DNA of 64,000 nucleotides from Vibrio metschnikovii CIP 69.14. Its GTDB lineage: Bacteria > Pseudomonadota > Gammaproteobacteria > Enterobacterales > Vibrionaceae. The translations under genes were made by a program, and so were the position numbers. The notes below the pieces were generated by a model, which was not told the DNA's origin, made no database searches, and worked only from the letters and a program-made list of their open reading frames with translations. This document shows positions 47,031-55,873 of this stretch, piece by piece. Where the stretch lies: the NCBI RefSeq assembly GCF_000176155.1, contig NZ_ACZO01000006.1, positions 248,001-312,000 of the forward strand, in the 5' to 3' direction. Numbering within the stretch: the first letter of the stretch is position 1; each line of letters opens with the position of its first letter.

Positions 47031-47062
47031 TTGACCTTGGAGTTAGCTCCAAGGTGTAAGCT
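47031..47062 (+). promoter_or_regulatory. ZntR-type MerR-family promoter of zntA
   Basis: TTGACC (47031-47036) and TAAGCT (47057-47062) are separated by 20 bases, the overlong spacing typical of MerR-family promoters. The spacer carries ACCTTGGAG / CTCCAAGGT (47034-47042 / 47047-47055), closely resembling the E. coli zntA operator. The ZntR gene is not in this window. Confidence 0.88.
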
Positions 47063-47092
47063 CAACACATCATCAAATTAGGAGATTGATTG

Positions 47093-49381
47093 ATGTCTGT
47101 TAAGCATTCAGGGTGCGGTGTCACTCATGGTTCTCATGCCACTCATAGTCAGGCGTCTTGTTGTTCTGCAGCGTCAACCACCCATCAAGTGCAACCTGAG
47201 GTTGCTTGCTGTGCTCAACCAGCAGAAGATAAAAACACGCGCAGTGCCGCGGACAATGTGCATGACTCGGTTGCTAAGTTCCAACGCAGTTGGCAAGTGG
47301 TGGGGATGGATTGCCCATCGTGTGCGCGGAAAATAGAAACGGCGTTACAGAAAATTCCAGATATTGTCACTGCCCAGGTTCTGTTTGTGACAGAAAAGTT
47401 GGTGGTGCAGTTTAATCAGCAAGCAACGGTTGCGGCGGTTGAACAAGCCGTTAGTCGTGCTGGTTTTCAGATTCAGCACTCGACCTCTAAAGTCGCATCT
47501 CCTCACTCTTCCCCCCGAACATGGTTAACACAAGCGGACAATCGGCGTCTGGTTTTGATCAGTTCAGCGATGCTAGTCGCCGCTCTAATGACTCAGTGGT
47601 CGAGCGAGTTAGCGCAGTGGATGTTTACACTAACCTGTTTGTTAGGCTTGGTTCCGATTGCGCGTAAAGCTTGGCAATTGGCAAAGTCAGGTACGCCGTT
47701 TGCGATTGAAACCTTAATGACTGTCGCCGCACTGGGCGCTTTATATCTTGGTGAAACGGCAGAAGCGGCGATGGTGTTATTACTGTTTTTGGTTGGCGAG
47801 CGCTTAGAAGGCATTGCGGCTGCACGAGCGCGTTCTGGTGTACAGGCGCTGATGGCGCTGGTGCCTGATCAAGCGACGAAAATAGAACACGGCCAGCGAG
47901 TGTTAGTTGATGTGCAAGATCTGCGACCCGGTGATCACGTTGAGGTTGCTCCTGGAGGGCGTTTACCTGCTGATGGGCAGTTGATGGATCAAGCGGCGAG
48001 CATTGATGAAAGTGCATTAACCGGAGAATCGATTCCGGTTGAAAAGCAAGTCTGTGACACGCTCGCTGCAGGCTCTGTAGTGGTTGACCGTTTGATCCAA
48101 GTGCAGATCACTTCATTACCGGGACAAAATGCCATTGACCGTATTTTACACCTCATTGAGCAAGCTGAATCTCGTAAAGCGCCCTTAGAGCGGTTTTTAG
48201 ATCGATTTAGCCGTTGGTATACCCCGCTGATGATGCTGATTGCTTTATTGGTTGTGCTCATTCCACCATTAATGTTTGCTCAGCCATGGGAAACCTGGAC
48301 CTATCGTGGACTGGCGTTATTACTCATTGCTTGTCCTTGCGCGTTAGTGATTTCAACCCCAGCGGCGATTACCTCTGGTTTAGCCGCGGCAGCAAGACGC
48401 GGTGCTTTAATCAAAGGGGGAGCGGCACTTGAGCAGCTTGGCCGAGTGACCATGATGGCGTTTGATAAAACCGGAACACTAACACAAGGAAAGCCACAGG
48501 TAACGGACATGATAAGCTTAACGGATCTGCCGTCATCTCAATGGTTAGCGGCAGTAGCGGCCATTGAGCAAGGGTCTAGTCATCCTTTAGCCACTTCGTT
48601 AGTGGATAAAGTGCAAGCCCAAGGCTATACAATCCATCAAGCTTCTGAGCAACAAGCGTTACCGGGCCGCGGTATTACAGGCTTAGTTGCTGGTCAACGC
48701 TATTCACTGTTGTCGCCAACTCAGCTCGATGTGGTGGTTAGTGCCGCTGTCACTGAATCGATTGAGCAACTCGAAGCGCAAGGGAAAACGGTCGCGGTTG
48801 CTTTGCAAAATAAGCAACCGATAGGCGTTATTGCTTGGCAAGATACATTACGTGATGAGGCGCAAGTCGCGATTGCACAACTGAAAAAAATCGGCATTAA
48901 CAGCATCATGTTGACCGGGGATAACCCACGCAGTGCCGCAGCTATCGCCGATAAGCTCGGCATGGATTTTCAAGCCAGTTTATTGCCTGAGGATAAAGTG
49001 CAAGTGGTCGAGCAATTATCACAGCTTCAACCGGTTGCAATGGTGGGGGATGGCATTAATGATGCTCCTGCGATGAAGCAGGCCAGTATCGGTATTGCGA
49101 TGGGCAGCGGTACCGATGTCGCGTTAGAGACGGCGGACGCAGCATTAACCCATAATCGACTCATTGAGTTGGCAGGAATGATCGAATTATCTCGCGCTAC
49201 GCTGAATAATATTCGACAAAATGTGACATTAGCTTTGGGCTTAAAGGCCATTTTATTGGTGACCAGTTTACTCGGTATCACAGGCTTATGGATGGCAGTA
49301 TTGGCTGATAGTGGTGCGACGGCGTTGGTCACTCTGAATGCTTTGCGTTTACTACGCTTTAAGCCATCAGTAGCGGATTAG
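47093..49381 (+). CDS. zntA: Zn/Cd/Pb-exporting P1B-type ATPase
   Basis: Inner-membrane ATPase of 762 residues that pumps Zn2+, Cd2+ and Pb2+ out. N terminus (1-45) is rich in His and paired Cys (SCCSAAS, VACCAQP), then an HMA domain with MDCPSCARKIE (about 74-84). The membrane motif CPC lies in LLIACPCALVIS. DKTGTLTQGKP carries the phosphorylated Asp, SSHPLATSL the HP motif, and VGDGINDAPAMKQA follows. ATG 47093 follows AGGAG; TTG 47090 is less likely. The MerR-type promoter 30 bases upstream supports metal induction. Confidence 0.95.
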   Translation: MSVKHSGCGVTHGSHATHSQASCCSAASTTHQVQPEVACCAQPAEDKNTRSAADNVHDSVAKFQRSWQVVGMDCPSCARKIETALQKIPDIVTAQVLFVTEKLVVQFNQQATVAAVEQAVSRAGFQIQHSTSKVASPHSSPRTWLTQADNRRLVLISSAMLVAALMTQWSSELAQWMFTLTCLLGLVPIARKAWQLAKSGTPFAIETLMTVAALGALYLGETAEAAMVLLLFLVGERLEGIAAARARSGVQALMALVPDQATKIEHGQRVLVDVQDLRPGDHVEVAPGGRLPADGQLMDQAASIDESALTGESIPVEKQVCDTLAAGSVVVDRLIQVQITSLPGQNAIDRILHLIEQAESRKAPLERFLDRFSRWYTPLMMLIALLVVLIPPLMFAQPWETWTYRGLALLLIACPCALVISTPAAITSGLAAAARRGALIKGGAALEQLGRVTMMAFDKTGTLTQGKPQVTDMISLTDLPSSQWLAAVAAIEQGSSHPLATSLVDKVQAQGYTIHQASEQQALPGRGITGLVAGQRYSLLSPTQLDVVVSAAVTESIEQLEAQGKTVAVALQNKQPIGVIAWQDTLRDEAQVAIAQLKKIGINSIMLTGDNPRSAAAIADKLGMDFQASLLPEDKVQVVEQLSQLQPVAMVGDGINDAPAMKQASIGIAMGSGTDVALETADAALTHNRLIELAGMIELSRATLNNIRQNVTLALGLKAILLVTSLLGITGLWMAVLADSGATALVTLNALRLLRFKPSVAD

Positions 49382-49511
49382 AGTGAGCCATAGGGATTAA
49401 AACCATTTGAGTTGAATCACGAGCGAATAGTGTTGAGTTGCATTTGAATTGCTCATTTTTGTGATGCAAACCGTTTTTCTTTGAAATGCTGGATTTTATT
49501 GCTGACGTAGT

Positions 49512-49527
49512 TGTGATGTTTGTCACT
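49512..49527. promoter_or_regulatory. CRP-like site upstream of udp
   Basis: TGTGATGTTTGTCACT matches TGTGA-N6-TCACA in nine of ten arm positions and lies 84 bases before udp. A half-site (TGTGATGCAAACCG) lies about 55 bases further upstream. The paired layout resembles the CRP/CytR control of E. coli udp. Confidence 0.7.
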
Positions 49528-49610
49528 AAATATTGTTGGTTACTGGGATAGAGTCACTAGGTACCCGAAATTAATGATGAGCTGAACAAGCCGCAATCAA
49601 GGAGTAACTT

Positions 49611-50372
49611 ATGTCTCAAGCTGTCTTTCACCTAGGAGTGACCCAAGCCGATCTAAATGGTGCAACGTTGGCGATTATCCCTGGTGATCCTGCCCGTGTG
49701 CAAAAAATCGCTGAATTAATGGAAAACCCGGTTTTTCTAGCTAGTCACCGTGAGTACACGCTTTATCGCGCTGAGTTAGATGGTCAATCCGTTGTGGTTT
49801 GTTCAACGGGTATTGGTGGTCCATCAACGTCCATTGCGGTAGAAGAGCTCGCTCAATTAGGTGTGCGCTCTTTCTTACGTGTTGGTACCACTGGTGCAAT
49901 TCAACCACACGTCAACGTCGGCGACATGATTGTTACCACTGGCTCAGTACGTCTTGATGGCGCTAGCTTACACTTTGCACCGATGGAATTCCCTGCGGTA
50001 CCGGATTTTGCAGTAGCAACCGCGATGAAAGAAGCCGCAGAAGAGAGCGGCGCTACCGTTCACATGGGGGTAACGGCATCAAGCGATACGTTCTACCCGG
50101 GTCAAGAGCGTTATGACACATTCACCGGTCGTGTTGTTAGCCGTTTCCAAGGATCAATGAAAGAATGGCAAGAGATGGGCGTGCTGAACTTTGAGATGGA
50201 ATCTGCGACGCTATTAACCATGTGTGCTAGCTCTGGTTTAAAAGCAGGCTGTGTAGCGGGTGTTATTATTAACCGTACTCAAAAAGAGATCCCAGATCAC
50301 GCCACCTTAAAAGAGACCGAAGCTCGTTCAATTAAAGTGGTGGTTGAAGCAGCGCGTAAGATGCTTAAATAA
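49611..50372 (+). CDS. udp: Uridine phosphorylase
   Basis: Salvage enzyme splitting uridine with phosphate to uracil and ribose-1-phosphate; hexameric, 253 residues as in E. coli. Seen: [16 protein letters not shown] with the phosphate-binding loop (about 24-39), [26 protein letters not shown] and the nucleoside-binding [14 protein letters not shown] (about 193-206). AAGGAG precedes the ATG. Two CRP-like motifs lie upstream, a strong terminator follows. Confidence 0.97.
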   Translation: MSQAVFHLGVTQADLNGATLAIIPGDPARVQKIAELMENPVFLASHREYTLYRAELDGQSVVVCSTGIGGPSTSIAVEELAQLGVRSFLRVGTTGAIQPHVNVGDMIVTTGSVRLDGASLHFAPMEFPAVPDFAVATAMKEAAEESGATVHMGVTASSDTFYPGQERYDTFTGRVVSRFQGSMKEWQEMGVLNFEMESATLLTMCASSGLKAGCVAGVIINRTQKEIPDHATLKETEARSIKVVVEAARKMLK

Positions 50373-50397
50373 TCGCTATCATTGATTGAGTTAGTAT

Positions 50398-50426
50398 TAA
50401 AAAGCGCCACAATCGTGGCGCTTTTG
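50398..50426 (+). terminator. Terminator of udp
   Basis: AAAGCGCCAC / GTGGCGCTTT with an AATC loop, followed by T. The preceding A run makes it usable on both strands, ending the convergent gene too. Confidence 0.88.
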
Positions 50427-50457
50427 CTATTTGAATCTTAACGCCTAGTGAGGTTAT

Positions 50458-51264
50458 TTAAGCCAGTGCGAGTTGAGGTAACGGTAAATATAAGCTTTCA
50501 GTCACTTCGGACAGCATTTGGTCGTACACTTGAGCGATCGTCAGCGATAATTCAGAAGTCAGTTGATAAAACTGCTTCGCATCGAGCTCTAAATGCGGAT
50601 TGTCATGGAGCTCACTGAGTTGGTGCATGGCTTCGGAGCAAGTCGGTGAGGCGATTGATAAAGGACTTATTAGTGCTAGCTGGCTCAGTTTTCGTCGCAT
50701 GAGCTCACTGTAATGACTGAGACGAAGCCGCCCCTCTTGACTCCCCATCTCTTCAATACATAAACGTAACTGGGTCAGTGAATCCATACTATCGATGACT
50801 TGTTGCCAATTCATATGATATTCATCACTCAGATCGTCTCGATGTGATTCAGCTAACCAAGCGAGAACAATTTCGTCAATTAAAAATAGACAATGACGAA
50901 TCGCTTTACCGTGAGCGACTTGGTTCCTGGCTACGCTATAATCCGGCCATTCATGGCGAATGGCGGTTAATTTAGCTTGGAAAATACGATACAGAGGTTT
51001 GTTATCAAAGTGAGCATGGGCAATCAAATGAGATAAAGTCTGATCGATAGCAGATTGAAGATGATTAATTTCTTGCTGACGATCTTGGCCAAACATCAAC
51101 TCGTGATGGGTTGCTTGACGATGTTGACGACAAAGATAAAGTAACTCGCGTAAATCAACTAAGAGTTGATATTTACGTTGTAGGCTGGATTCTTTCTGTT
51201 TAGCAAAGAAAAATAATCCGCCAAGAATCGCGATAGAGATAAGCATGGAAATAAAGACAAACAT
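50458..51264 (-). CDS. Membrane-anchored helical protein of unknown function
   Basis: I do not recognise this 268-residue protein by name. It has one N-terminal transmembrane helix (MFVFISMLISIAILGGLFFFA). A long, almost all-helical domain follows, starting LRELLYLCRQHRQATHHELMFGQDRQQE. Arrangement and the RQ-x-THHE-type motif recall nitrate/nitrite-sensing (NIT) four-helix domains, but without HAMP, kinase or methyl-accepting parts. That comparison is a weak inference. The gene lies between udp and metG and appears monocistronic. Confidence 0.7.
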   Translation of the reverse strand: MFVFISMLISIAILGGLFFFAKQKESSLQRKYQLLVDLRELLYLCRQHRQATHHELMFGQDRQQEINHLQSAIDQTLSHLIAHAHFDNKPLYRIFQAKLTAIRHEWPDYSVARNQVAHGKAIRHCLFLIDEIVLAWLAESHRDDLSDEYHMNWQQVIDSMDSLTQLRLCIEEMGSQEGRLRLSHYSELMRRKLSQLALISPLSIASPTCSEAMHQLSELHDNPHLELDAKQFYQLTSELSLTIAQVYDQMLSEVTESLYLPLPQLALA

Positions 51265-51521
51265 AATCCACTCCTTGTGTATGTGGCTTGCTCAGAACAG
51301 AGATTCCTTTCTCAATGTAGGTTGCTGTACGCGTTAACCGAATGGCCATCACTATTGATGAGCAGATATCACGACGTCACCTAGGTTGAGTATTCCCCTG
51401 AGTTGGATATTGCATGCTTAATGCCAAGTTTTTATGTATTAAAAATCAATTGGTTATGTTTTCTTTGCTGGTGTTTGTGCACTAAAAAGGTGCGATTTGC
51501 GCTAAAAGTGTGAACACAAGC
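51265..51521. other. Gap upstream of the helical protein gene
   Basis: AT-rich sequence with no gene, no strong hairpin and no clear promoter boxes apart from the metG terminator that follows. Confidence 0.4.
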
Positions 51522-51552
51522 GAAAAAAAAAGCCCTCTCGAGGAGAGGGCTA
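51522..51552 (-). terminator. Terminator of metG
   Basis: On the minus strand, AGCCCTCTC / GAGAGGGCT with a 3-base loop is followed by eight or nine T residues. Confidence 0.92.
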
Positions 51553-51582
51553 ATCATCTTTCACGTAGTTAAAATCGACAGA

Positions 51583-53649
51583 CTACATGACGCGCATGCC
51601 GGCTTGTGCACCTTCATGAGGCTCAAGAATCCACAACTGGTCACCGCCAGGGCCTGCAGCGAGGATCATGCCTTCTGACATACCAAACTTCATCTTGCGT
51701 GGTTTAAGGTTAGCCACCATCACGGTGTATTTACCGACCAGCTCTTCAGGTGAGTAAGCGGCTTTTATTCCAGAGAACACTTGGCGTGTTTCACCACCAA
51801 TATCCAACTGGAATTTTAGTAACTTATCGGCCTTTGGCACCGCTTCACAAGAGAGGATTTTGGCAATCCGTAAATCAACTTTAGCAAAATCGTCAAATTC
51901 GATTTCTGCGGCGATGGGATCTTTGCTTAACTCTGTTGCTTGACTAACCGGCTGAGCATTTTCTATCGCGGCTTTTTCCAGTGCTGCTTCTTGTTTTGAG
52001 GTTTCAATCATCGCTTCAACATGCTGAGAGTCAATACGATTAAACAGCGCTTTAAATGGGGTCAACTCATGACGAGTCAGTGGCGTTTGAATACCATCCC
52101 AAGTCAGTTCTTGATTAAGGAAAGCTTCCGTCCGCTCAGCTAACGCTGGCATTACAGGCTTGAGGTAAGTCATCAATACGCGGAATAGGTTAATGCCCAC
52201 GGTACAAATATCTTGCAGCGCTTGCTCTTGGCCTTCTTGCTTGGCGATAACCCAAGGCGCTTTTTCATCCACATATTGGTTGGCTTTATCTGCTAATGCG
52301 GTGATTTCACGAATCGCACGACCAAATTCACGAGTTTCATAAAGTTCAGCAATACGTTCAGCGGCCGCGGCAAATTCGGCGTACAATTCAGGCTCTGCAA
52401 AGGTTGCCGATAACTGATTATCAAAACGTTTACTGATAAAGCCCGCATTACGTGAAGCTAGGTTAACAATCTTGTTGACCACATCAGCATTGACGCGCTG
52501 CGTGAAGTCTTCAAGGTTTAGATCGAGATCATCAATACGGTTGTTCAGTTTTGCCGCGTAGTAGTAACGTAAGCACTCAGGATCTAAATGTTTTAAGTAC
52601 GTACTCGCTTTGACAAACGTCCCTTTTGACTTCGACATTTTCGCGCCATTAACCGTAACATAACCATGCACAAAAACATTGGTTGGTTTACGGAAACCAC
52701 TGCCTTCAAGCATTGCTGGCCAAAATAGGCTGTGGAAGTAAACAATGTCTTTACCAATAAAGTGGTACAGCTCGGTTTGACTGTCTTTGCGCCAGTATTC
52801 GTCAAAGTCTAAATCATTGCGCTTGCTGCAAAGATTTTTGAATGACCCCATGTAACCAATGGGTGCATCGAGCCACACATAAAAGAATTTATTGGTTTCA
52901 CCGGGGATTTCAAACCCAAAATAGGGCGCATCTCGGGATATATCCCATTGCTGCAAGCCACCTTCAAACCACTCTTGCATTTTATTAGCGGTTTCGGTTT
53001 GCAGCGAGCCAGAACGAGTCCACTCTTTGAGCATGCTTTCAAACTGTGGCAAGTCAAAAAAGAAGTGTTCAGAATCTTTCATCACAGGAGTTGCACCTGA
53101 GACCGCAGATTTAGGATTGATCAGTTCCGTTGGGCTGTAAGTTTCGCCGCAAGCATCGCAGTTATCACCATATTGATCTTCTGACTTACATTTTGGGCAG
53201 GTGCCTTTGACGAAGCGATCCGGTAAGAACATCTGTTTTTCAGGATCGAATAACTGAGAAATGGTGCGACTAGAAATAAAGCCATTTTTTTTCAGTTCAA
53301 GATAAATATGCGAAGCCAACTCACGGTTTTCTTCACTGTGGGTGCTGTGATAGTTATCAAAACTAATATCAAACCCAGCGAAATCTTGCTGATGTTCTTC
53401 GCTAACCGCGGCAATCATTTCTTCAGGCGTAATACCCATCTGCTGCGCTTTAAGCATGATTGGTGTGCCATGAGCGTCGTCAGCACAGATGAAATTTACA
53501 ATATTGCCGCGTAGGCGTTGGTAGCGCACCCAAATATCCGCTTGGATATGCTCAAGCATATGACCTAAGTGGATGGAACCGTTAGCGTACGGAAGGGCAC
53601 AAGTTACCAGCAGTTTCCTTGGAGAAAGGTTTCTTGGTTCAGTTGCCAT
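51583..53649 (-). CDS. metG: Methionyl-tRNA synthetase
   Basis: Charges tRNA-Met; 688 residues. Class I motif HLGH in [19 protein letters not shown] (about 25), zinc knuckle CPKC and CDACG (about 145-165), KMSKSKGTF (about 333-341), anticodon-binding helices, and a C-terminal tRNA-binding OB domain ([20 protein letters not shown] to end) that dimerises the enzyme. It is divergent from mrp, the standard Vibrio arrangement. Confidence 0.98.
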   Translation of the reverse strand: MATEPRNLSPRKLLVTCALPYANGSIHLGHMLEHIQADIWVRYQRLRGNIVNFICADDAHGTPIMLKAQQMGITPEEMIAAVSEEHQQDFAGFDISFDNYHSTHSEENRELASHIYLELKKNGFISSRTISQLFDPEKQMFLPDRFVKGTCPKCKSEDQYGDNCDACGETYSPTELINPKSAVSGATPVMKDSEHFFFDLPQFESMLKEWTRSGSLQTETANKMQEWFEGGLQQWDISRDAPYFGFEIPGETNKFFYVWLDAPIGYMGSFKNLCSKRNDLDFDEYWRKDSQTELYHFIGKDIVYFHSLFWPAMLEGSGFRKPTNVFVHGYVTVNGAKMSKSKGTFVKASTYLKHLDPECLRYYYAAKLNNRIDDLDLNLEDFTQRVNADVVNKIVNLASRNAGFISKRFDNQLSATFAEPELYAEFAAAAERIAELYETREFGRAIREITALADKANQYVDEKAPWVIAKQEGQEQALQDICTVGINLFRVLMTYLKPVMPALAERTEAFLNQELTWDGIQTPLTRHELTPFKALFNRIDSQHVEAMIETSKQEAALEKAAIENAQPVSQATELSKDPIAAEIEFDDFAKVDLRIAKILSCEAVPKADKLLKFQLDIGGETRQVFSGIKAAYSPEELVGKYTVMVANLKPRKMKFGMSEGMILAAGPGGDQLWILEPHEGAQAGMRVM

Positions 53650-53807
53650 ACTTAATTATTCGCTATGTTTGATAGGTATTGAAAATAGCCTTCAATACTA
53701 CCTGATGAAGCTACTCACGCCAAGGCGTCAGTCATGATAAGGCCTTAACTTTTTTTGGGTTCAGTGTGGGCAGATTGAGTGGTAGCATGAACAAAAAAGG
53801 AGGGCTT

Positions 53808-54887
53808 ATGCTCACATTTATGTCCAAACACGATTTTTGTTCTTGGCTTAATCAGTTTTCTCACCCCAATTTAATTAGTGATTGGGCGCATTCACCGGGC
53901 GTGGTTCAAGTCACGGCATCTGGGCAATTTGTAATTCATATCCCATTTGCTGCTCACGCTTTGCGCCAAGAGCTGCAAGCTTGGATAACTAATCAGCAGC
54001 AAACGAAAGCCGTTGCCGCTTTTGATTATTCAGTCAATGTTACTCCTAAGGCCTTGATCACCAAAGTTCCGCATGGTGTTAAAGGCGTGAAAAATATTAT
54101 TGCCGTCACGTCGGCGAAAGGCGGGGTGGGTAAATCAACCACAGCCGCTAACTTGGCGCTCGCGATAGCGGGCAGTGGTGCCAAAGTTGGTTTATTGGAT
54201 GCGGACATTTATGGCCCTTCGGTGCCGATGATGTTTGGCACTCAAGATGCCAAGCCAAGTGTGCGTGATAATAAATGGATGCAGCCAGTGAAAGCGCACG
54301 GTATCTATACCCATTCGATAGGTTATTTAGTCGATAAAGCGGATGCAGCGATCTGGCGTGGTCCGATGGCATCAAAAGCATTAGCTCAACTTGTTAATGA
54401 AACTGAGTGGCCTGAGTTGGACTATTTGGTGGTGGATATGCCTCCGGGTACCGGCGATATTCAATTAACGTTATCTCAGCAAATTCCGGTGACAGGCGCG
54501 GTCATTGTCACCACACCACAAGATCTCGCATTGGCTGATGCACGAAAAGGGGCGGCAATGTTTGCTAAAGTTGACGTGCCCGTGGTGGGATTAATTGAGA
54601 ATATGAGTTATCACATTTGTCGTCATTGCGGTGAAAAAGAAGCGATTTTTGGTGTTGGTGGTGCGCAAACGTTAGCCACTGAATATGGTTTATCATTGCT
54701 GGCGCAAATTCCGTTGCATGTCACACTCAGGGAAGATATTGACGCTGGCAAACCGACAGTGATTGCTCGTCCTGACAGTGAACATAGTCAACAATATTAT
54801 GCGCTCGCCGAGCGGATTTGTGCCAGCTTGTATTGGCAGGGCAAAGCGAAGCCGCAAACCATCGATCTGACTTTCGTGAGTGAATAG
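53808..54887 (+). CDS. apbC: Iron-sulfur cluster carrier ATPase Mrp/ApbC
   Basis: P-loop scaffold protein that loads Fe-S clusters onto target enzymes; 359 residues. A MIP18-like N-terminal region is followed by deviant Walker A SAKGGVGKST (about 105-114), LDADIYGPSVPMMFG, VVDMPPGTGD and the cluster-binding CRHCG (CxxC, about 271). ATG 53808 has AGGAGGG just upstream; the frame above to 53766 is not family-like. It is divergent from metG; udk follows. Confidence 0.94.
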   Translation: MLTFMSKHDFCSWLNQFSHPNLISDWAHSPGVVQVTASGQFVIHIPFAAHALRQELQAWITNQQQTKAVAAFDYSVNVTPKALITKVPHGVKGVKNIIAVTSAKGGVGKSTTAANLALAIAGSGAKVGLLDADIYGPSVPMMFGTQDAKPSVRDNKWMQPVKAHGIYTHSIGYLVDKADAAIWRGPMASKALAQLVNETEWPELDYLVVDMPPGTGDIQLTLSQQIPVTGAVIVTTPQDLALADARKGAAMFAKVDVPVVGLIENMSYHICRHCGEKEAIFGVGGAQTLATEYGLSLLAQIPLHVTLREDIDAGKPTVIARPDSEHSQQYYALAERICASLYWQGKAKPQTIDLTFVSE

Positions 54888-55142
54888 CAAAATTGAGTTT
54901 AGCGACTGAGCGCGTTGAGTTTATTCGGCGTTCAGTTGCCAGTTCAGCCAACACGTTAAGCAACCAATGTCACTGCCTTTATTTTTGCCCAGAGAAGTAA
55001 TCGTTTGCTTTGGGTTAATTTTATTCACTGTCAGAAAATACGGATATTTACCGTTGAGTGAACTGGTATCTAACCGACGAACTCCCTATAATCAGGCGGT
55101 TTATCTTATCTCCTCACATACACGTATCGGGTACACTGAACC

Positions 55143-55784
55143 ATGTCTGATAATAATCAATGCGTCATCGTCGGTATTGCTGGCGCTTCTGCTTCTGGGA
55201 AAAGCCTTATTGCCAGTACCATTTATAATGAACTGCGCGCGAAAGTAGGCGACCATCAAATCGGTGTGATCACGGAAGATTGCTATTACAAAGACCAAAG
55301 CCATCTGAGCATGGACGAACGTGTCAAAACCAATTATGACCATCCTAATGCCCTAGATCACGATCTACTCTGCGATCATCTGCAAGCTTTAGTTCGCGGC
55401 GAAGCGGTTGAAGTCCCTGAATACAGTTACAGTGAACATACGCGCACCGCTAAAACCAGCACTATGACGCCGAAAAAAGTGATCATTTTGGAGGGGATTT
55501 TACTTCTGACCGATCCTCGTCTGCGTGATTTAATGCATGCAACCATTTTTATGGATACACCGCTCGATATCTGTTTATTACGTCGAGTCAAGCGTGACGT
55601 TGAAGAGCGTGGACGTACTATGGAATCAGTCTTGAAACAGTACCAAAAAACCGTTCGTCCGATGTTTATGCAGTTTATTGAACCGTCTAAACAGTACGCC
55701 GATATTATTGTTCCACGTGGTGGTAAAAACCGCATTGCGATTGATGTCTTGAAAGCCCATATCGCAAAATTGCTTAAATCATAA
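55143..55784 (+). CDS. udk: Uridine/cytidine kinase
   Basis: Phosphorylates uridine and cytidine in pyrimidine salvage; 213 residues. P-loop [16 protein letters not shown] (about 12-27), [29 protein letters not shown], and the LID region [18 protein letters not shown]. It is preceded by mrp and followed by a strong terminator. With udp in the same neighbourhood, two uridine-salvage genes are present. Confidence 0.96.
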   Translation: MSDNNQCVIVGIAGASASGKSLIASTIYNELRAKVGDHQIGVITEDCYYKDQSHLSMDERVKTNYDHPNALDHDLLCDHLQALVRGEAVEVPEYSYSEHTRTAKTSTMTPKKVIILEGILLLTDPRLRDLMHATIFMDTPLDICLLRRVKRDVEERGRTMESVLKQYQKTVRPMFMQFIEPSKQYADIIVPRGGKNRIAIDVLKAHIAKLLKS

Positions 55785-55816
55785 AATTTACCGATCGTTG
55801 ACTTTATCTTTTCCGA

Positions 55817-55847
55817 TTAAAGTGGCACCTTAGATGCCACTTTTTTT
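55817..55847 (+). terminator. Terminator of udk
   Basis: AAAGTGGCA / TGCCACTTT with a 7-base loop and a long T tract. Confidence 0.9.
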
Positions 55848-55873
55848 ATTTTCGTCAAGCAAGGAAAAAGCAG

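Noticed and set aside
54967-55248. 93-codon plus-strand frame before and into udk
   Set aside because: It overlaps the conserved P-loop start of udk in another frame and has no recognisable domain.
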